This document shows, in pieces, positions 1 to 10,375 of a stretch of DNA of 64,000 nt (positions are counted from its first letter, which is position 1; each line of letters begins with the position of its first letter). Location of the stretch: the NCBI RefSeq assembly GCF_019249215.1, contig NZ_JAESDI010000012.1, positions 62,001-126,000 on the forward strand, in the 5' to 3' direction. The notes under the pieces were generated by a model. The model saw only the letters and a list, made by a program, of their open reading frames with translations. It searched no databases and was not told the origin of the DNA. This DNA is from Alteromonas lipotrueae. GTDB lineage: Bacteria > Pseudomonadota > Gammaproteobacteria > Enterobacterales > Alteromonadaceae. The translations under genes were made by a program, and so were the position numbers.

Positions 1-22
1 TTTTAGGTTCCGGGGTAGTCAT
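1..22 (-). CDS. Start of an unidentified gene running off the left edge
   Basis: An ATG on the minus strand at position 22 opens a frame reading MTTPEPK before the window ends. It is preceded by AGGA with a 6-base spacer, a normal ribosome binding site. Only seven codons are visible, so no function can be given. The 143 bases between this start and the end of dinB carry nothing else I can identify; they probably hold its promoter. Confidence 0.4.
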
Positions 23-165
23 GATGGTTCCTGCTTTTCACTTTTTTGTTAATTTGAATACGGTAAAATTCGGGCTCTGTTCATAAAGCGTCTGATAAGG
101 TTTCCCGTACTTTGCGGCTATTCACCTATGTACACACCAGTCTACGCTCTTTACTACTCACTTTT

Positions 166-1239
166 CTACTCACCTTCTAGGGGCAAAGGGAGCTGATGTA
201 TGGTTTGTGCCTCACCAAGACCAATATGTAGCCCAACTAAGCGTATACCACGGCCTTTAGCGCGCTCGTAAGCTTCTTTTAGTAGGGTATCAAAGTAATG
301 CGCATTTAACGAAAGGCATCGATGCTCAACCGTGGTTAGCTGGAAGTCTTGAAATTTAAGTTTCACCCCTTGAGTACGAATACGAACAGGTTTGCCTGTG
401 CGCTTTTCATGCGCCTGAATGCGTTCCTGAAGCTTTTCCAGTAAATGAGGCATAAAGTCTCTACATTCTTCCATCGAATGAATATCGTTGCTTAGGGTGC
501 GCTCTACGCCTATAGACTTACGCTCTCTTGATACTGACAGTTCTCGATCATCAATACCATGCGCACGCTCCCATAATACCGCACCAAATTTACCTAATTC
601 CTTTTGTATGCGCTCAAAAGGATAACTGCGCACATCGTTACAGGTAGCTAAGCCTAATCGTTGTAGCTTTAGCATTGTCACCTTACCTACCCCTGGAATT
701 TTTTTAAGAGGCATGCCCCTCACAAAACTATCTAATTTATCAGGAGTAATGACACAAATACCATTAGGCTTATTTTCATCGCTGGCCACTTTTGCTACGA
801 ACTTACAGGGTGCAACGCCCGCCGATGCGGTTAAGCCCAACTCTGACTCAATTCGACTTCTAATTTCTTCGGCTATTAACGTGGCACTGCCACCACAATA
901 TTGGCTATTGGTCACATCGAGGTAAGCTTCATCTAACGAAAGTGGCTCGATTAAATCGGTATAGTCGGCAAATATTTCGCGAATTCGTTGAGACTCTTTT
1001 ACGTAAGCCTCCATGCGCCCTTTCACTAAGGTGAGATTTGGGCAAAGCTTGAATGCATAAGCGGTGGCCATGGCGGAACGAACGCCATATTTACGGGCGG
1101 GGTAATTACAGGTAGAAATAACCCCTCGATGCTGAGAGCTTCCACCAATGGCAATAGGGATATTGCGTAACGCAGGGTTGTCACGCATTTCAACCGCAGC
1201 ATAAAAGCAGTCCATATCTACATGGATGATTTTTCGCAT
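166..1239 (-). CDS. dinB: DNA polymerase IV (Y-family translesion polymerase)
   Basis: Error-prone translesion DNA polymerase that extends past lesions and mismatched ends; cytoplasmic. The protein opens [20 protein letters not shown], the Y-family palm motif with the first metal-binding Asp. [10 protein letters not shown] carries the catalytic Asp-Glu pair, and [15 protein letters not shown] is the helix-hairpin-helix of the thumb. The C-terminal little-finger domain follows. Length 357 aa is close to E. coli DinB (351). I start at 1239 because GGGAG lies 8 bases upstream; a longer frame would need a TTG start at 1254. A perfect CTGT-N8-ACAG box upstream indicates LexA control. Confidence 0.96.
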   Translation of the reverse strand: MRKIIHVDMDCFYAAVEMRDNPALRNIPIAIGGSSQHRGVISTCNYPARKYGVRSAMATAYAFKLCPNLTLVKGRMEAYVKESQRIREIFADYTDLIEPLSLDEAYLDVTNSQYCGGSATLIAEEIRSRIESELGLTASAGVAPCKFVAKVASDENKPNGICVITPDKLDSFVRGMPLKKIPGVGKVTMLKLQRLGLATCNDVRSYPFERIQKELGKFGAVLWERAHGIDDRELSVSRERKSIGVERTLSNDIHSMEECRDFMPHLLEKLQERIQAHEKRTGKPVRIRTQGVKLKFQDFQLTTVEHRCLSLNAHYFDTLLKEAYERAKGRGIRLVGLHIGLGEAQTIHQLPLPLEGE

Positions 1240-1311
1240 GGTGTATGCTCCCAAACTGCCCCTAAGCCGCCCCTAAGTTGCTAGCTCTTATTATACAAGC
1301 CTTTAAAAGGG

Positions 1312-1327
1312 CTGTATGTAAAAACAG
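1312..1327 (-). promoter_or_regulatory. LexA (SOS) box upstream of dinB
   Basis: CTGTATGTAAAAACAG is a full CTGT-N8-ACAG SOS box about 75 bases upstream of the dinB start. A TATAAT -10 hexamer reads on the minus strand at 1295-1290, so the box covers the -35 region, the usual place for LexA repression. dinB is an SOS gene in other gammaproteobacteria. Confidence 0.8.
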
Positions 1328-1431
1328 TATTCTAGAACATATCAGTTAGGCTTACCACTGTATACGATGAATAGTGAGCAACCACTTTGCGCGAACTATG
1401 AGTGAATGGGCAAAATAGGCGTATCGTTTTA

Positions 1432-1475
1432 GATAAAAAAAGCGCGGTAAGCTTGCAGCCTATCGCGCTTTTATC
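1432..1475 (-). terminator. Intrinsic terminator after nqrM
   Basis: An inverted repeat has arms around GCGCG/CGCGC, flanked by a run of seven A on the left that becomes a U-tract in the minus-strand transcript. It lies about 100 bases past the nqrM stop and closes the apbE-nqrM end of the nqr operon. Apart from this hairpin and the dinB promoter with its SOS box, the 1240-1571 gap shows nothing. Confidence 0.8.
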
Positions 1476-1571
1476 TAGGAACGGTTATTGCCGTATAGTG
1501 TGATCCAATGTTGTGAAAGGCTCTGTTTTATCAGCGCCTACTTACATCACTAGGTTAACTACATCATCAGA

Positions 1572-1805
1572 TTAAAGGATCTGATTTTGTTTCCATTCAT
1601 TCAATTTCTTTTCTCTCGCTTCTTCTTTTTCCATACGAGATTTTTTCCTGTCGCAAGGCTCGGGGCAATCACATGCTTTAGCGATACCTAATGCGCCTAG
1701 TCCACCGCAACTACCCGAAATAGTTTTGCGCTGCACCAGGTAGCCAACAGCCATGGCGAGTACCATAGTGAGGAAGAAACCGAATGCTAAAATAAACGTA
1801 GACAT
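1572..1805 (-). CDS. nqrM: NqrM, Na+-NQR maturation protein
   Basis: Small (77 aa) membrane protein needed to assemble active Na+-NQR, thought to supply iron to the Cys-coordinated centre between NqrD and NqrE. One N-terminal membrane helix (about residues 3-24) is followed by a Cys-rich part, SGSCGG then ACDCPEPCDRKK, and a charged coiled-coil-like tail. Four conserved Cys are visible, as expected for the family. It is preceded by AGGAG and starts 10 bases after the apbE stop, so the two are co-transcribed. Its place at the end of the nqr cluster matches other Na+-NQR bacteria. Confidence 0.9.
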   Translation of the reverse strand: MSTFILAFGFFLTMVLAMAVGYLVQRKTISGSCGGLGALGIAKACDCPEPCDRKKSRMEKEEAREKKLNEWKQNQIL

Positions 1806-1815
1806 AGCCTACTCC

Positions 1816-2847
1816 TTAATTATTTACTTCTACCAGTTTATCAAATTCTGGCGTGGCATACTCTTCAAATCCGTCGGCTGTGCGACGAATGAGGAATACA
1901 GCAAGTTGCTCTTGCTCTGCAAGGTCGATTGCACGTTGCCACCCCATTACATTAAACGCTGTGGCTAAGCCATCAGCAATCATTGAAGATGGGTTTACCA
2001 CCGTAACCGACACCAAATCATGGGTTATCGGTGCGCCGGTATTCGGATCAATCAAATGAGAATAACGTTTACCGTCTTCTTCGTAATAGTTACGGTAATC
2101 ACCCGAAGTCGCTATAGCATTAGTGCCAATAGACACCACTTTTTGTACCGCGCGTTCTGTCGTTACCGGCTTTTCAATCGCAATTAGCCATTCATTGCCA
2201 TCACCACGCTCGCCTTTAACCCGCATTTCACCGCCAATCTCTACAAGATAATGCTCTAAATCATGGGCATCTAAAATGGCCGCCACTTCATCAACACCAT
2301 AACCTTTAGCAATCGTTGATAAATCAACATACAGCATGGGGTTTGCTTTCTTAAGGCCGGTTGGCGTAGTAGATAATTTCTCAAAACCTACGTAATCGCG
2401 AACTGCATCAATATCTGCTTGGGTTGGCACTTTTTCTGGCCGTTTATTCGGGCCAAATCCCCATAGATTGACCAAGGGCCCAACCGTAACATCTAGCACA
2501 CCGTCACTCAAACGGGCCAAGCGAAGGGCTTCAGTAACCACGGTAAGTGTCTCTTGAGACACAGCAAAGTTATCTGAATATCGGTATTGGTTAAAACGAG
2601 ACAACTCAGACGTTGTATCGTAAGTCGACATCATTTTATTAATGTTAACTAACTTAGCGTCAATTTCTTCCTGCAAACCTTCTACTGCCGCCTCACCTTC
2701 ACCTAGTACGTACTTAACATTGTAAGTCGTGCCCATGGTTTGGCCTTGCAGATGTACTACCGAAAGGGGTTTTTCACTGCAACTGGCAATAAAGAGGATG
2801 CTCATAGCAATAACTGCTAATGCTATTCTGGCAAAGAATCGAATCAC
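1816..2847 (-). CDS. apbE: FAD:protein FMN transferase (lipoprotein)
   Basis: Periplasmic flavin transferase that attaches FMN covalently to Thr in the SGAT motifs of NqrB and NqrC. The N-terminus is a lipoprotein signal with lipobox IASC near residue 23. GQTMGTTYNVKY, DVTVGPLVNLWGFGP, DLSTIAKGYGVD and GGEMRVKG are the ApbE-family blocks, and YSHLIDPNTGAP is the C-terminal signature. 343 aa is normal. The start codon is GTG at 2847 with AGGA 8 bases upstream. It lies downstream of nqrF across a strong terminator hairpin, so its expression may be uncoupled in part from nqrA-F. Confidence 0.95.
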   Translation of the reverse strand: MIRFFARIALAVIAMSILFIASCSEKPLSVVHLQGQTMGTTYNVKYVLGEGEAAVEGLQEEIDAKLVNINKMMSTYDTTSELSRFNQYRYSDNFAVSQETLTVVTEALRLARLSDGVLDVTVGPLVNLWGFGPNKRPEKVPTQADIDAVRDYVGFEKLSTTPTGLKKANPMLYVDLSTIAKGYGVDEVAAILDAHDLEHYLVEIGGEMRVKGERGDGNEWLIAIEKPVTTERAVQKVVSIGTNAIATSGDYRNYYEEDGKRYSHLIDPNTGAPITHDLVSVTVVNPSSMIADGLATAFNVMGWQRAIDLAEQEQLAVFLIRRTADGFEEYATPEFDKLVEVNN

Positions 2848-2865
2848 GTTATGGGTCCTTTAACT

Positions 2866-2893
2866 AAACAAAAAGGGGGCTTACGCCCCCTTT
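2866..2893 (-). terminator. Strong terminator between nqrF and apbE
   Basis: On the minus strand a perfect GGGGGC/GCCCCC stem (extended by flanking AAA/TTT) with a four-base loop is followed by TTTTTGTTT. This is a textbook intrinsic terminator placed 22 bases after the nqrF stop and just before the apbE ribosome binding site. It should limit read-through from the nqrA-F genes into apbE-nqrM. Confidence 0.8.
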
Positions 2894-2914
2894 ACTCACT
2901 TGTCGATTTTCGGA

Positions 2915-4147
2915 TTAACCACCGAAGTCATCAAGCATAATGTTTTCGTCTTCAACACCTAGGTCTTTCAGCATGTTGATAACGGCTGCGTTCATCATAG
3001 GTGGTCCACACATGTAGAACTCACAATCTTCTGGCGCAGGGTGATCTTTCAGGTAGTTCTCAAGAAGAACTTGGTGAATGAACCCAGTGTAACCTTCCCA
3101 GTTGTCCTCAGGCTGAGGATCTGAAAGGGCAACGTGCCACTTGAAGTTATCGTTTTCTGCAGCTAACTCATCGAAGTCTTCTGTATAGAACATTTCGCGA
3201 AGTGAACGAGCACCGTACCAGAAACTCATCTTACGATCAGTTTTTAAGCGACGAAGTTGGTCGAAGATATGCGAACGCATTGGCGCCATACCCGCACCAC
3301 CGCCAACAAATACCATTTCGTTTTCGGTTTCTTTTGCGAAGAATTCCCCAAATGGACCAGAGATCGTTGCTTTGTCGCCTTCTTTAAGGCTCCAGATGTA
3401 CGATGACATTTTACCAGCAGGTAGGCTTAAGTTATTAGGTGGCGGCGTAGCGATACGCACGTTCAACATAATAATACCTTCTTCTTCCGGGTAGTTAGCC
3501 ATTGAGTAAGCACGAATGGTTTCTTCATCTACTTTAGATTCGATATCGAAGAAGCCAAAGCGTTCCCAATCACCGCGATACTCATCAGGGATTTCAAACT
3601 CTTTATACTTAACATGATGCGCAGGGGCTTCAATTTGAATGTAACCACCAGCACGGAAAGGTACGCTTTCACCGTTAGGAATTTGAAGCTTAAGTTCTTT
3701 GATGAAGGTCGCTTTGTTGTCGTTAGAAATAACTTCACAATCCCACTTTTTAACACCAAATACTGACTCTTCAAGTTCGATTTCCATGTCTTGCTTAATC
3801 GCAACCTGACATGACAAACGGCAGCCTTCACGGGCTTCACCTTTAGTGATGTGATCAAGTTCAGTTGGAAGAATTTCACCACCACCTGAATGCACGTCTA
3901 CACGGCACTGACCACAAGAACCACCACCACCACATGCTGAAGATACGAAGTATCCAGCATCTGCAAGTGCACCGAGAAGCTTGCCGCCTGGCTCAGTTTT
4001 GATTGCTTTGTCTGGGTCACCGTTAATAGTGATAGTTACATCACCGCTTGGTACCAGCTTCGACTTAGCAAACATGATGATAAATACTAGCGCCAATACA
4101 ATGGCAATAAACATGCCGACGCCTAGGAAAATTTCTACTTGATTCAT
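2915..4147 (-). CDS. nqrF: Na+-NQR subunit F (NADH-oxidising flavoprotein)
   Basis: Entry point of electrons into the Na+-pumping NADH:quinone reductase. NqrF oxidises NADH through FAD and passes electrons to a 2Fe-2S centre. One N-terminal membrane helix (about residues 5-27) is followed by the ferredoxin-like domain with Cys in [11 protein letters not shown] and a fourth in CRLSC. Then come a ferredoxin-reductase FAD part ([11 protein letters not shown]) and an NADH part ([25 protein letters not shown]). 410 aa, ending in the expected DDFGG. It is last of the tightly spaced nqrA-F block. Confidence 0.97.
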   Translation of the reverse strand: MNQVEIFLGVGMFIAIVLALVFIIMFAKSKLVPSGDVTITINGDPDKAIKTEPGGKLLGALADAGYFVSSACGGGGSCGQCRVDVHSGGGEILPTELDHITKGEAREGCRLSCQVAIKQDMEIELEESVFGVKKWDCEVISNDNKATFIKELKLQIPNGESVPFRAGGYIQIEAPAHHVKYKEFEIPDEYRGDWERFGFFDIESKVDEETIRAYSMANYPEEEGIIMLNVRIATPPPNNLSLPAGKMSSYIWSLKEGDKATISGPFGEFFAKETENEMVFVGGGAGMAPMRSHIFDQLRRLKTDRKMSFWYGARSLREMFYTEDFDELAAENDNFKWHVALSDPQPEDNWEGYTGFIHQVLLENYLKDHPAPEDCEFYMCGPPMMNAAVINMLKDLGVEDENIMLDDFGG

Positions 4148-4167
4148 TTATATGCTCCCGAGCTCGA

Positions 4168-4776
4168 TTACAGCTGAATACCAGTGAATGACTGGAAGCC
4201 AAGTGCCATAAGACCCGCAATCATGAACACAGAGCCCAGACCACGAATACCATCAGGCATATCGGCATATTTAAGCTTCTCACGTACAGCGGCCAACAGC
4301 ACAATTGCAATTGCCCAGCCCATACCACTTCCTACGCCGTAAACGACACTTTCGGTCAAGTTATACTCACGTTGTACCGCGAATGCCACACCACCGAAGA
4401 TAGCGCAGTTAACCGTAATTAGCGGAAGGAAGATACCAAGCGCGTTATAAAGCGCAGGGAAAAACTTATCTAAGCTCATTTCCAAAATTTGAACCAATGC
4501 CGCGATAACGCCGATAAAGGTTAAGAAATTCAGGAAGCTTAAATCTGCGTCAGGGAAACCAGCCCACGCTAGTGCACCTGGTGCAAGGATGTTCACATAA
4601 ATGATTTGGTTAACCGGTACAGAAATACCCAGTACTACGATTACCGCAACACCAAGACCCATAGCAGTTTTAACTTTCTTCGATACCGCCAAGAAGGTAC
4701 ACATACCTAAGAAAAGTGATAACGCCATGTTCTCAACAAAAATTGAGCGAACAAATAACGACAAATAATGTTCCAT
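4168..4776 (-). CDS. nqrE: Na+-NQR subunit E
   Basis: Integral membrane subunit of Na+-NQR, 202 aa with six membrane helices, homologous to NqrD and RnfA. With NqrD it holds the iron centre within the membrane and takes part in the Na+ path. The [15 protein letters not shown] and [14 protein letters not shown] stretches each carry a Cys, the inverted-repeat half motifs typical of the NqrD/E family. It lies 3 bases after nqrD and 20 bases before nqrF. Confidence 0.96.
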   Translation of the reverse strand: MEHYLSLFVRSIFVENMALSLFLGMCTFLAVSKKVKTAMGLGVAVIVVLGISVPVNQIIYVNILAPGALAWAGFPDADLSFLNFLTFIGVIAALVQILEMSLDKFFPALYNALGIFLPLITVNCAIFGGVAFAVQREYNLTESVVYGVGSGMGWAIAIVLLAAVREKLKYADMPDGIRGLGSVFMIAGLMALGFQSFTGIQL

Positions 4777-4779
4777 GAC

Positions 4780-5412
4780 TTACTCCTTAGGCTCTACTTG
4801 CTCGGGACGAAGGGTACGGATAACCCAAATCATACCGCCGATTAAGAAGAATGAGCTAAATGGTAGGATTAACAAACCATTACCCTGATACCAACCACCG
4901 TTTTGAACTAGTGGAAGAATTTCGAAGTTCAGAATAGTACCGAAACCGAATAGCTCTTTAATTGTACCAATAACAATGAGTACAAATGAGTAACCTAAAC
5001 CGTTACCAATACCATCTAAAAAGCTCATCAGAGGTGGGCTCTTCATTGCATAGGCTTCAGCACGACCCATTACGATACAGTTAGTAATAATCAAACCAAC
5101 GAATACCGACAGCTGCTTCGAAATTTCGTACGAATAAGCCTTCAATATTTGGTCAACTACGATTACCAACGACGCAATGATAGTCATTTGGATGATGATA
5201 CGAACGCTTGATGGTATCTGGTTACGAATCATTGAAATAAACAAGTTCGAGAACGCTACAACCGTTGTTAGCGCTAAAGACATTACCAAGGCTGTTTCTA
5301 GCTTAGTGGTAATAGCCAGTGCTGAACAAATACCCAGAACCTGTAAGGCGATAGGGTTGTTGTCCATAATTGGCCCAAAGAGGGCCTTTTTCATTTCTTT
5401 AGTATCTGCCAT
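4780..5412 (-). CDS. nqrD: Na+-NQR subunit D
   Basis: Integral membrane subunit of Na+-NQR, 210 aa, six helices, paralogous to NqrE with opposite topology. [16 protein letters not shown] and [17 protein letters not shown] each hold one conserved Cys of the membrane iron centre. It starts 10 bases after nqrC and is followed by nqrE after 3 bases, so translation of this block is probably coupled. Confidence 0.96.
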   Translation of the reverse strand: MADTKEMKKALFGPIMDNNPIALQVLGICSALAITTKLETALVMSLALTTVVAFSNLFISMIRNQIPSSVRIIIQMTIIASLVIVVDQILKAYSYEISKQLSVFVGLIITNCIVMGRAEAYAMKSPPLMSFLDGIGNGLGYSFVLIVIGTIKELFGFGTILNFEILPLVQNGGWYQGNGLLILPFSSFFLIGGMIWVIRTLRPEQVEPKE

Positions 5413-5422
5413 GAGACTCCCC

Positions 5423-6187
5423 TTATGAACGCCATGCCTGAGTCTTCAGGAACTGGCCGAAGCCTTGCTCGCCTACCCAGTATTGAATAGTGTTTTCAAC
5501 ACCTTTACTGGTTAGGGTAGCACCTGAAAGCGCATCAATAGTGTGTGGATTGCTTGGGTTTGCATTTTTAACTACGCGGATAGCCACTTCGCCATCTTCA
5601 AATAGTTTCTTTCCATCCCATTTGTCCTGCCACGCTGGGTTTTGCACTTCGCCACCAAGTCCTGGTGTTTCTTTTTGTTGATAGTAAATCAACTCACGAA
5701 CGGTTTCGCCATCGGCGTCAAGGGCAAGAAAACCGTACATAAGATCCCAAAGACCACTACCGTGCACTGGTAAGATAATGCGAGATACATCGCCAGCTTC
5801 ATCACGTACCAAATAAACACTGGCAACATTAGGGCGACGTTGGAAGCCAACGTTGCTGCTAGTCACTTTTGTGCTGTATTCAGTTTGCTTGGCTGCTTTA
5901 TACATATCGTAATCTGGCTCTGGCGCTTCTACAAACTCACCGCTTTCCAAATCAACATAGCGAGATTCAATCTTTTCGCTATATGTACTTTCGATGGTTT
6001 TACCCGTCATGCCTGTTTCGTAAAGCCCTGCTGCGTTCAAAATGTTGCTCTTTTTATCGAGCGACGCATTAGTTTGTTGTAACGAGCGCAAGCCTACAGC
6101 GGCGCCAGATACAACAATTGAACACACAAGACAAACGGCAACTACAACGCCAATCGTTTTTCCTAAAGATTCTTTCTTAGCCGACAC
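5423..6187 (-). CDS. nqrC: Na+-NQR subunit C (covalent FMN)
   Basis: Membrane-anchored periplasmic flavoprotein of Na+-NQR, 254 aa. One N-terminal helix (about residues 10-33) is followed by an FMN-binding domain with [13 protein letters not shown] near the C-terminus; the Thr of SGAT carries the phosphoester-linked FMN placed by Apb[14 protein letters not shown] and ETPGLGGEV are further family blocks. The start overlaps the end of nqrB by 11 bases, which suggests translational coupling. Confidence 0.97.
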   Translation of the reverse strand: MSAKKESLGKTIGVVVAVCLVCSIVVSGAAVGLRSLQQTNASLDKKSNILNAAGLYETGMTGKTIESTYSEKIESRYVDLESGEFVEAPEPDYDMYKAAKQTEYSTKVTSSNVGFQRRPNVASVYLVRDEAGDVSRIILPVHGSGLWDLMYGFLALDADGETVRELIYYQQKETPGLGGEVQNPAWQDKWDGKKLFEDGEVAIRVVKNANPSNPHTIDALSGATLTSKGVENTIQYWVGEQGFGQFLKTQAWRS

Positions 6188-7379
6188 GAGCTACCCTCCG
6201 CTTGATATTACTTTGTGCGACGAAATAGTCGAACAGTGGCGCCCAAAGGTTGGCAAAAAGAATGGCCAACATTACACCTTCTGGGAAGGCTGGGTTTAGC
6301 ACACGTACAAGTACTGTCATAAAGCCGATGAAAATACCGTATGCCCACTTACCTTGGTTGGTAAACGATGCAGACACAGGGTCTGTGGCCATAAAGAACA
6401 TACCAAAGGCAAGACCACCAATAACAAAGTGCCAATATGCAGGCATAGCAAACATGTAGTTGGTATCGCTACCAATCATATTCAGCAAGGTGGCAAACAC
6501 GGCTACCCCAATCGCTACACCAGCAACAATTCGCCAGCTTGCAATACGCATGTACATAATGAACAAGCCACCAATTAAGATAGCTAATGCAGATACTTCA
6601 CCCGCAGAACCTGCGATAGTTCCGAAGAAGCTATCAAACCAAAGGTCCATGTTAGCGTAATCAAGCGTGCCTGAAGCCGCTTGGCTTAATGATGTTGCAC
6701 CTGAGTACCCATCAGCAGCAACCCAAACTTGGTCACCAGAGATTTGTGCAGGATATGCGAAGTATAAGAACGCGCGACCAGACAATGCAGGGTTTAGGAA
6801 GTTACGGCCAGTTCCACCGAAGACTTCTTTAGCGATAACCACACCAAAGGTAATACCTAATGCAACCTGCCAAAGCGGGATAGTTGCTGGTAACGTTAAT
6901 GCGAAAAGTACCGAGGTAACGAAGAAACCTTCGTTAACTTCGTGCTTACGTACCGAAGCAAATAGTACTTCCCAGAAGCCACCAACAATAAAGGTAACTG
7001 CATAGATAGGTAGCCAGAAGCAGGCACCATAGAAGAATAACCCTAACAAACCGGAATTCGCTAAGTCTCCACCTAAGGCAGTGAATAAACCTGCTTGCCA
7101 TGTGTCAGGCAGTGTACCGGCACCAGCAGCAATAGCTTCTTGCGCTTGGAAACCAATGTTGTACATACCGAAGAACATTGCTGGGAATGTTGCTAACCAC
7201 ACCAAAATCATGATGCGTTTAAGGTCAATGCTGTCACGCACGTGCGTGTTAGCTTTGTTTACTTTACCAGGAGTGTAGAAAATAGTTGCCGCTGCTTCAT
7301 ACAGTGCATACCATTTTTCGTGCTTTCCACCTGGCTCAAAGTTCGGTTCAATCTTTTCTAAATACGCTTTTAAACCCAT
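6177..7379 (-). CDS. nqrB: Na+-NQR subunit B (covalent FMN, Na+ channel)
   Basis: Largest membrane subunit (400 aa, about ten helices), related to RnfD. It carries covalent FMN at the Thr of [10 protein letters not shown] (near residue 225-230), binds riboflavin and quinone, and forms the Na+ channel. [19 protein letters not shown] is the conserved membrane segment before the flavin site. It starts 2 bases after the nqrA stop and overlaps nqrC. Confidence 0.97.
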   Translation of the reverse strand: MGLKAYLEKIEPNFEPGGKHEKWYALYEAAATIFYTPGKVNKANTHVRDSIDLKRIMILVWLATFPAMFFGMYNIGFQAQEAIAAGAGTLPDTWQAGLFTALGGDLANSGLLGLFFYGACFWLPIYAVTFIVGGFWEVLFASVRKHEVNEGFFVTSVLFALTLPATIPLWQVALGITFGVVIAKEVFGGTGRNFLNPALSGRAFLYFAYPAQISGDQVWVAADGYSGATSLSQAASGTLDYANMDLWFDSFFGTIAGSAGEVSALAILIGGLFIMYMRIASWRIVAGVAIGVAVFATLLNMIGSDTNYMFAMPAYWHFVIGGLAFGMFFMATDPVSASFTNQGKWAYGIFIGFMTVLVRVLNPAFPEGVMLAILFANLWAPLFDYFVAQSNIKRRVARVG

Positions 7380-7381
7380 GA

Positions 7382-8722
7382 CTAACCCTCTTTCTCAATC
7401 GTGGTCAAACAGTCGCGTAAAATCGGGCCGTAGTTGTATTTGCCAGGGCATACATAGGTACACAATGCCAAATCTTCTTCGTCCAACTCTAAACAACCCA
7501 ATGTCTGAGCACTGTCACAATCACCAGAAATCAGATCTCTAAGCAAAAGCGTAGGGATGATATCTAGGGGCATAACGCGTTCGTAATTACCAATTGGCAC
7601 CATAGAGCGCTCAGAGCCATTGGTTGTTGTTGTCATATCAAACTTCTTGCTGCCACCTAAGTGGCCTAGATAAGCGCGCGTGACGGAATGCTTGTCTGAA
7701 CCAGGTGTGATCCAGCCAAGGAATTTCTTCTCGCGACCTTCTTTAAGCAGTGATACTTGGGTGTGGAAACGACCTAAGAAGCCGTGAACACCTTGTGCTG
7801 TTACGCCGTTTAACACGGAACCCGAAACGACACGTACGTCACCGTCTTGTTGTTCGTTTGCTAGCAACTCTTCTAAATCAGCACCTATAGAGGTACGAAC
7901 TAGACGAGGATTTTTAGCAGATGGACCACCAATAGCAATAACACGACGGGCATCTAGCTCACCCGTAGTAAGCAATGCACCAAAGGCCATTACATCTTGG
8001 TAGCTAATATGCCAAACCGTTTTATTCAAACCAGCAGAATCCAAATAATGGATATGTGTACCTGCTAAGCCGGCTGGGTGTGGTCCACCGAATTCTTCTA
8101 CGTCTACTGCGGCATCGCCAGTGGCTACTGATGAGCCTGCAGCTTTACAAACATAAACTTTGCCGCCACTTAACTGCGTTAACGCTTTTAAGCCGTTTAC
8201 GAAGTCATCGTTGCGCTCAGCAATAATCACCGCTGGGTCCGCGGCTAGCGGATTGGTGTCCATTGCTGTAACAAAGATTGAATTTGGAATCGAGTCGAGG
8301 GCTGGAGATTTGCTAAATGGGCGCGTACGCAACGCTGTCCACATACCTGACTCAACTAGGATTGATTGGAGTCGCTCCCGCTCAGTACTCGCGATTTTGT
8401 CTGCAGCAATTTTATCAAAGCTAACAGCATCACTGCCATTAACCTTAACCACTACTGATTGCAAAACACGCTTTGCACCACGGTTTACCTCTACCACTTC
8501 ACCCGCAGCTGGAGCAGTGAACTTAACGCCAGGATTCTTTTTGTCTTCAAAAAGCATCTGGCCTTTTTTCACTACATCGCCAACTTGGACGTGCATGGTA
8601 GGGCGCATACCCACATATTCTTCTCCCAGAATGGCAACGCGTGAAACAGCAGACCCTTCAGCGATCTCCTGCTTCGGCGCTCCCTCTATTGGGAGGTCGA
8701 GACCTTTCTTGATTTTTATCAT
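7382..8722 (-). CDS. nqrA: Na+-NQR subunit A
   Basis: Cytoplasmic subunit of Na+-NQR and first gene of the operon; it is involved in quinone interaction. The protein opens [18 protein letters not shown], has the barrel-sandwich part ([22 protein letters not shown]) and ends with the RnfC-like Cys-containing segment. From the Met at 8722 it is 446 aa, the family length; an in-frame Met 17 codons upstream adds residues unlike any NqrA start, so I prefer 8722. A weak GAGTAG precedes it. Confidence 0.95.
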   Translation of the reverse strand: MIKIKKGLDLPIEGAPKQEIAEGSAVSRVAILGEEYVGMRPTMHVQVGDVVKKGQMLFEDKKNPGVKFTAPAAGEVVEVNRGAKRVLQSVVVKVNGSDAVSFDKIAADKIASTERERLQSILVESGMWTALRTRPFSKSPALDSIPNSIFVTAMDTNPLAADPAVIIAERNDDFVNGLKALTQLSGGKVYVCKAAGSSVATGDAAVDVEEFGGPHPAGLAGTHIHYLDSAGLNKTVWHISYQDVMAFGALLTTGELDARRVIAIGGPSAKNPRLVRTSIGADLEELLANEQQDGDVRVVSGSVLNGVTAQGVHGFLGRFHTQVSLLKEGREKKFLGWITPGSDKHSVTRAYLGHLGGSKKFDMTTTTNGSERSMVPIGNYERVMPLDIIPTLLLRDLISGDCDSAQTLGCLELDEEDLALCTYVCPGKYNYGPILRDCLTTIEKEG

Positions 8723-8808
8723 ATGTAATCGCACTACTCTAATAGAAATACTCTTTTGCATGACCGTAGACAATCCTGCTTATCAGCATGCAAAAGCGTA
8801 CTATTGTT

Positions 8809-8884
8809 AAGGTGTTGAACACCTTTAATATTTAGATTGACGGAATTTTTTACTGTTACGGTCAGCCTGTTATGAAGCCGTAAC
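8809..8884. promoter_or_regulatory. Palindromes in the nqrA upstream region
   Basis: The 474-base gap between nqrA (starts 8722) and fabV (ends 9197) contains no convincing gene. It holds AAGGTGTTGAACACCTT at 8809-8825, a 17-base palindrome with perfect 8-base arms about 87 bases upstream of the nqrA start, and GTTACGG/CCGTAAC arms at 8855-8861 and 8878-8884. Both lie where nqr promoter control would be expected. No known regulator can be named from sequence alone. Confidence 0.4.
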
Positions 8885-9136
8885 TTATATTCCAAATGTA
8901 TAAGCGACGTTATACGCCTTTTCTTTTATAGACCAACAGTGAAAATTCACACTTATTTTTGTTGTTGTATTACTGCTATCAACGCCGTTGTTGAGTAGGG
9001 GTAGAATAGACCCCTGCTTAATTTCGGGATTTTAGCATTAACCGAGCGGTTTGTGCCACGCAAATCATAGATAAAGAGCAACTTTTCTATAATTTAATGT
9101 AAACCCCATTTACGTTTAAGTGGTAAGTAAACAACG

Positions 9137-9160
9137 AAAAAGCCGTCTATTCGACGGCTC
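9137..9160 (-). terminator. Intrinsic terminator after fabV
   Basis: AGCCGTC/GACGGCT arms (9141-9147 and 9153-9159) with a 5-base loop; on the minus strand the stem is followed by TTTT. It lies about 40 bases past the fabV stop. Confidence 0.8.
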
Positions 9161-9196
9161 TACTCAATATTAGGCTTAACTAAGTATAGTAAACCT

Positions 9197-10375
9197 TTAC
9201 CATTTCACGAGTGGGTCAATATCCTGTTCGTAATCAACACCTTCAATATCAAAACCAAACAGTTTTAAAAATTCGTGATGATAACCAGCGTAATCGCTTA
9301 GCTCATGAAAGTTCTCTTGGGTCACTTTGTCCCACAAGGCTTGAATTTTAGCTTGCGTAACGTCATTGGTTTCAATGCCGTCCATGCGATAGCGGTTTGC
9401 CTCATCTAATGTAGGTGTATCACCGAATAGGCAGGTAGAGAACAACCCATGTATTTGTTCAATACAGCCTTCATGGGTCCCGTCGCGCTTCATCACTTCC
9501 TGCATTAACGATATATAAAGCGGCATAACAGGAATGGCAGAACTGGCTTGTGTAACCAGAGCTTTCAACGAACTGACATTCGCTTCAACGAGTAACTCGG
9601 TGTTTTTACCAATGATAGCAGCAGCGGCTCTGTCTAAGTCTTCCTTCGCTTTTCCGATGGTCGCCTGGCCATAGATAGGCCACGTTAGGGCTTTTCCTAT
9701 GTAGGTATACGCCGTGGTTTTGCAACCTTCAGCAAGTACGCCAGCTTCGCCCAGTTGATCCATCCAACGCTCCCAATCTTCTCCGCCCATGACTTTAATG
9801 GTGTTTAAGATTTCGTCGTCGTTTGCCGCCTCTAGGGTAACATCATGCACTTTGTCTTTGTCGGTATCGTAAGTTTTGGTGGTGTACTCACGCCCCACAG
9901 GTTTAAGCGTAGATTTATAGACTACGCCCGTATCTGGATCGGTTCTGCGCGGTGACGCCAAGCTATAAATCACAAGGTCGACCTTACCCATATTGGCTTT
10001 AATCTTATCTATTGTTTGCGCTTTAATTTCATCAGAAAACGCATCACCATTGATAGTCTCAGCATAAAGCCCTTTTTTAGCTGCCTGCTGATGGAAAGCA
10101 GCAGTATTGTACCAACCCGCAGTGCCAGTTTTACGTTCTGAAGGCGCTTTTTCGAAGCAAACGCCAAGGGTTTTTGCTCCATAACCAAATGCAGAAGTAA
10201 TACGCGATGCCAAGCCATAACCCGTAGAACTACCTATGACTAGCACATTTTTAGGGCCATCACCCAAGCTGCCTTTCTCTTCAATATAGGCAATTTGTTG
10301 CTCTACTGACTTTGCACAACCCACAGGATGTGCGTTTGTACAGATAAAGCCTCTCACTTTAGGCTTGATAACCAT
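9197..10375 (-). CDS. fabV: Enoyl-[ACP] reductase, FabV type
   Basis: NADH-dependent reductase of trans-2-enoyl-ACP, the last step of each fatty-acid elongation cycle; FabV is the large, triclosan-tolerant type found in Vibrio and relatives. The N-terminus KPKVRGFICTNAHPVGC and the Rossmann part VLVIGSSTGYGLASR are clear. YGQATIGKAK gives the FabV Y-x8-K catalytic spacing, instead of Y-x6-K of FabI. 392 aa. The start at 10375 has AGGA 8 bases upstream; a Met two codons earlier would sit too close to it. No other fatty-acid gene is adjacent. Confidence 0.95.
   Translation of the reverse strand: MVIKPKVRGFICTNAHPVGCAKSVEQQIAYIEEKGSLGDGPKNVLVIGSSTGYGLASRITSAFGYGAKTLGVCFEKAPSERKTGTAGWYNTAAFHQQAAKKGLYAETINGDAFSDEIKAQTIDKIKANMGKVDLVIYSLASPRRTDPDTGVVYKSTLKPVGREYTTKTYDTDKDKVHDVTLEAANDDEILNTIKVMGGEDWERWMDQLGEAGVLAEGCKTTAYTYIGKALTWPIYGQATIGKAKEDLDRAAAAIIGKNTELLVEANVSSLKALVTQASSAIPVMPLYISLMQEVMKRDGTHEGCIEQIHGLFSTCLFGDTPTLDEANRYRMDGIETNDVTQAKIQALWDKVTQENFHELSDYAGYHHEFLKLFGFDIEGVDYEQDIDPLVKW

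Noticed and set aside
6667-7005. 112-codon plus-strand frame opposite nqrB
   Set aside because: It is antisense to the nqrB membrane core and shows only the complement of its codon bias.
8160-8810. 216-codon frame on the plus strand opposite nqrA
   Set aside because: It is antisense to the well-supported nqrA coding sequence, has no ribosome site and shows no family features; it arises from the codon bias of nqrA.
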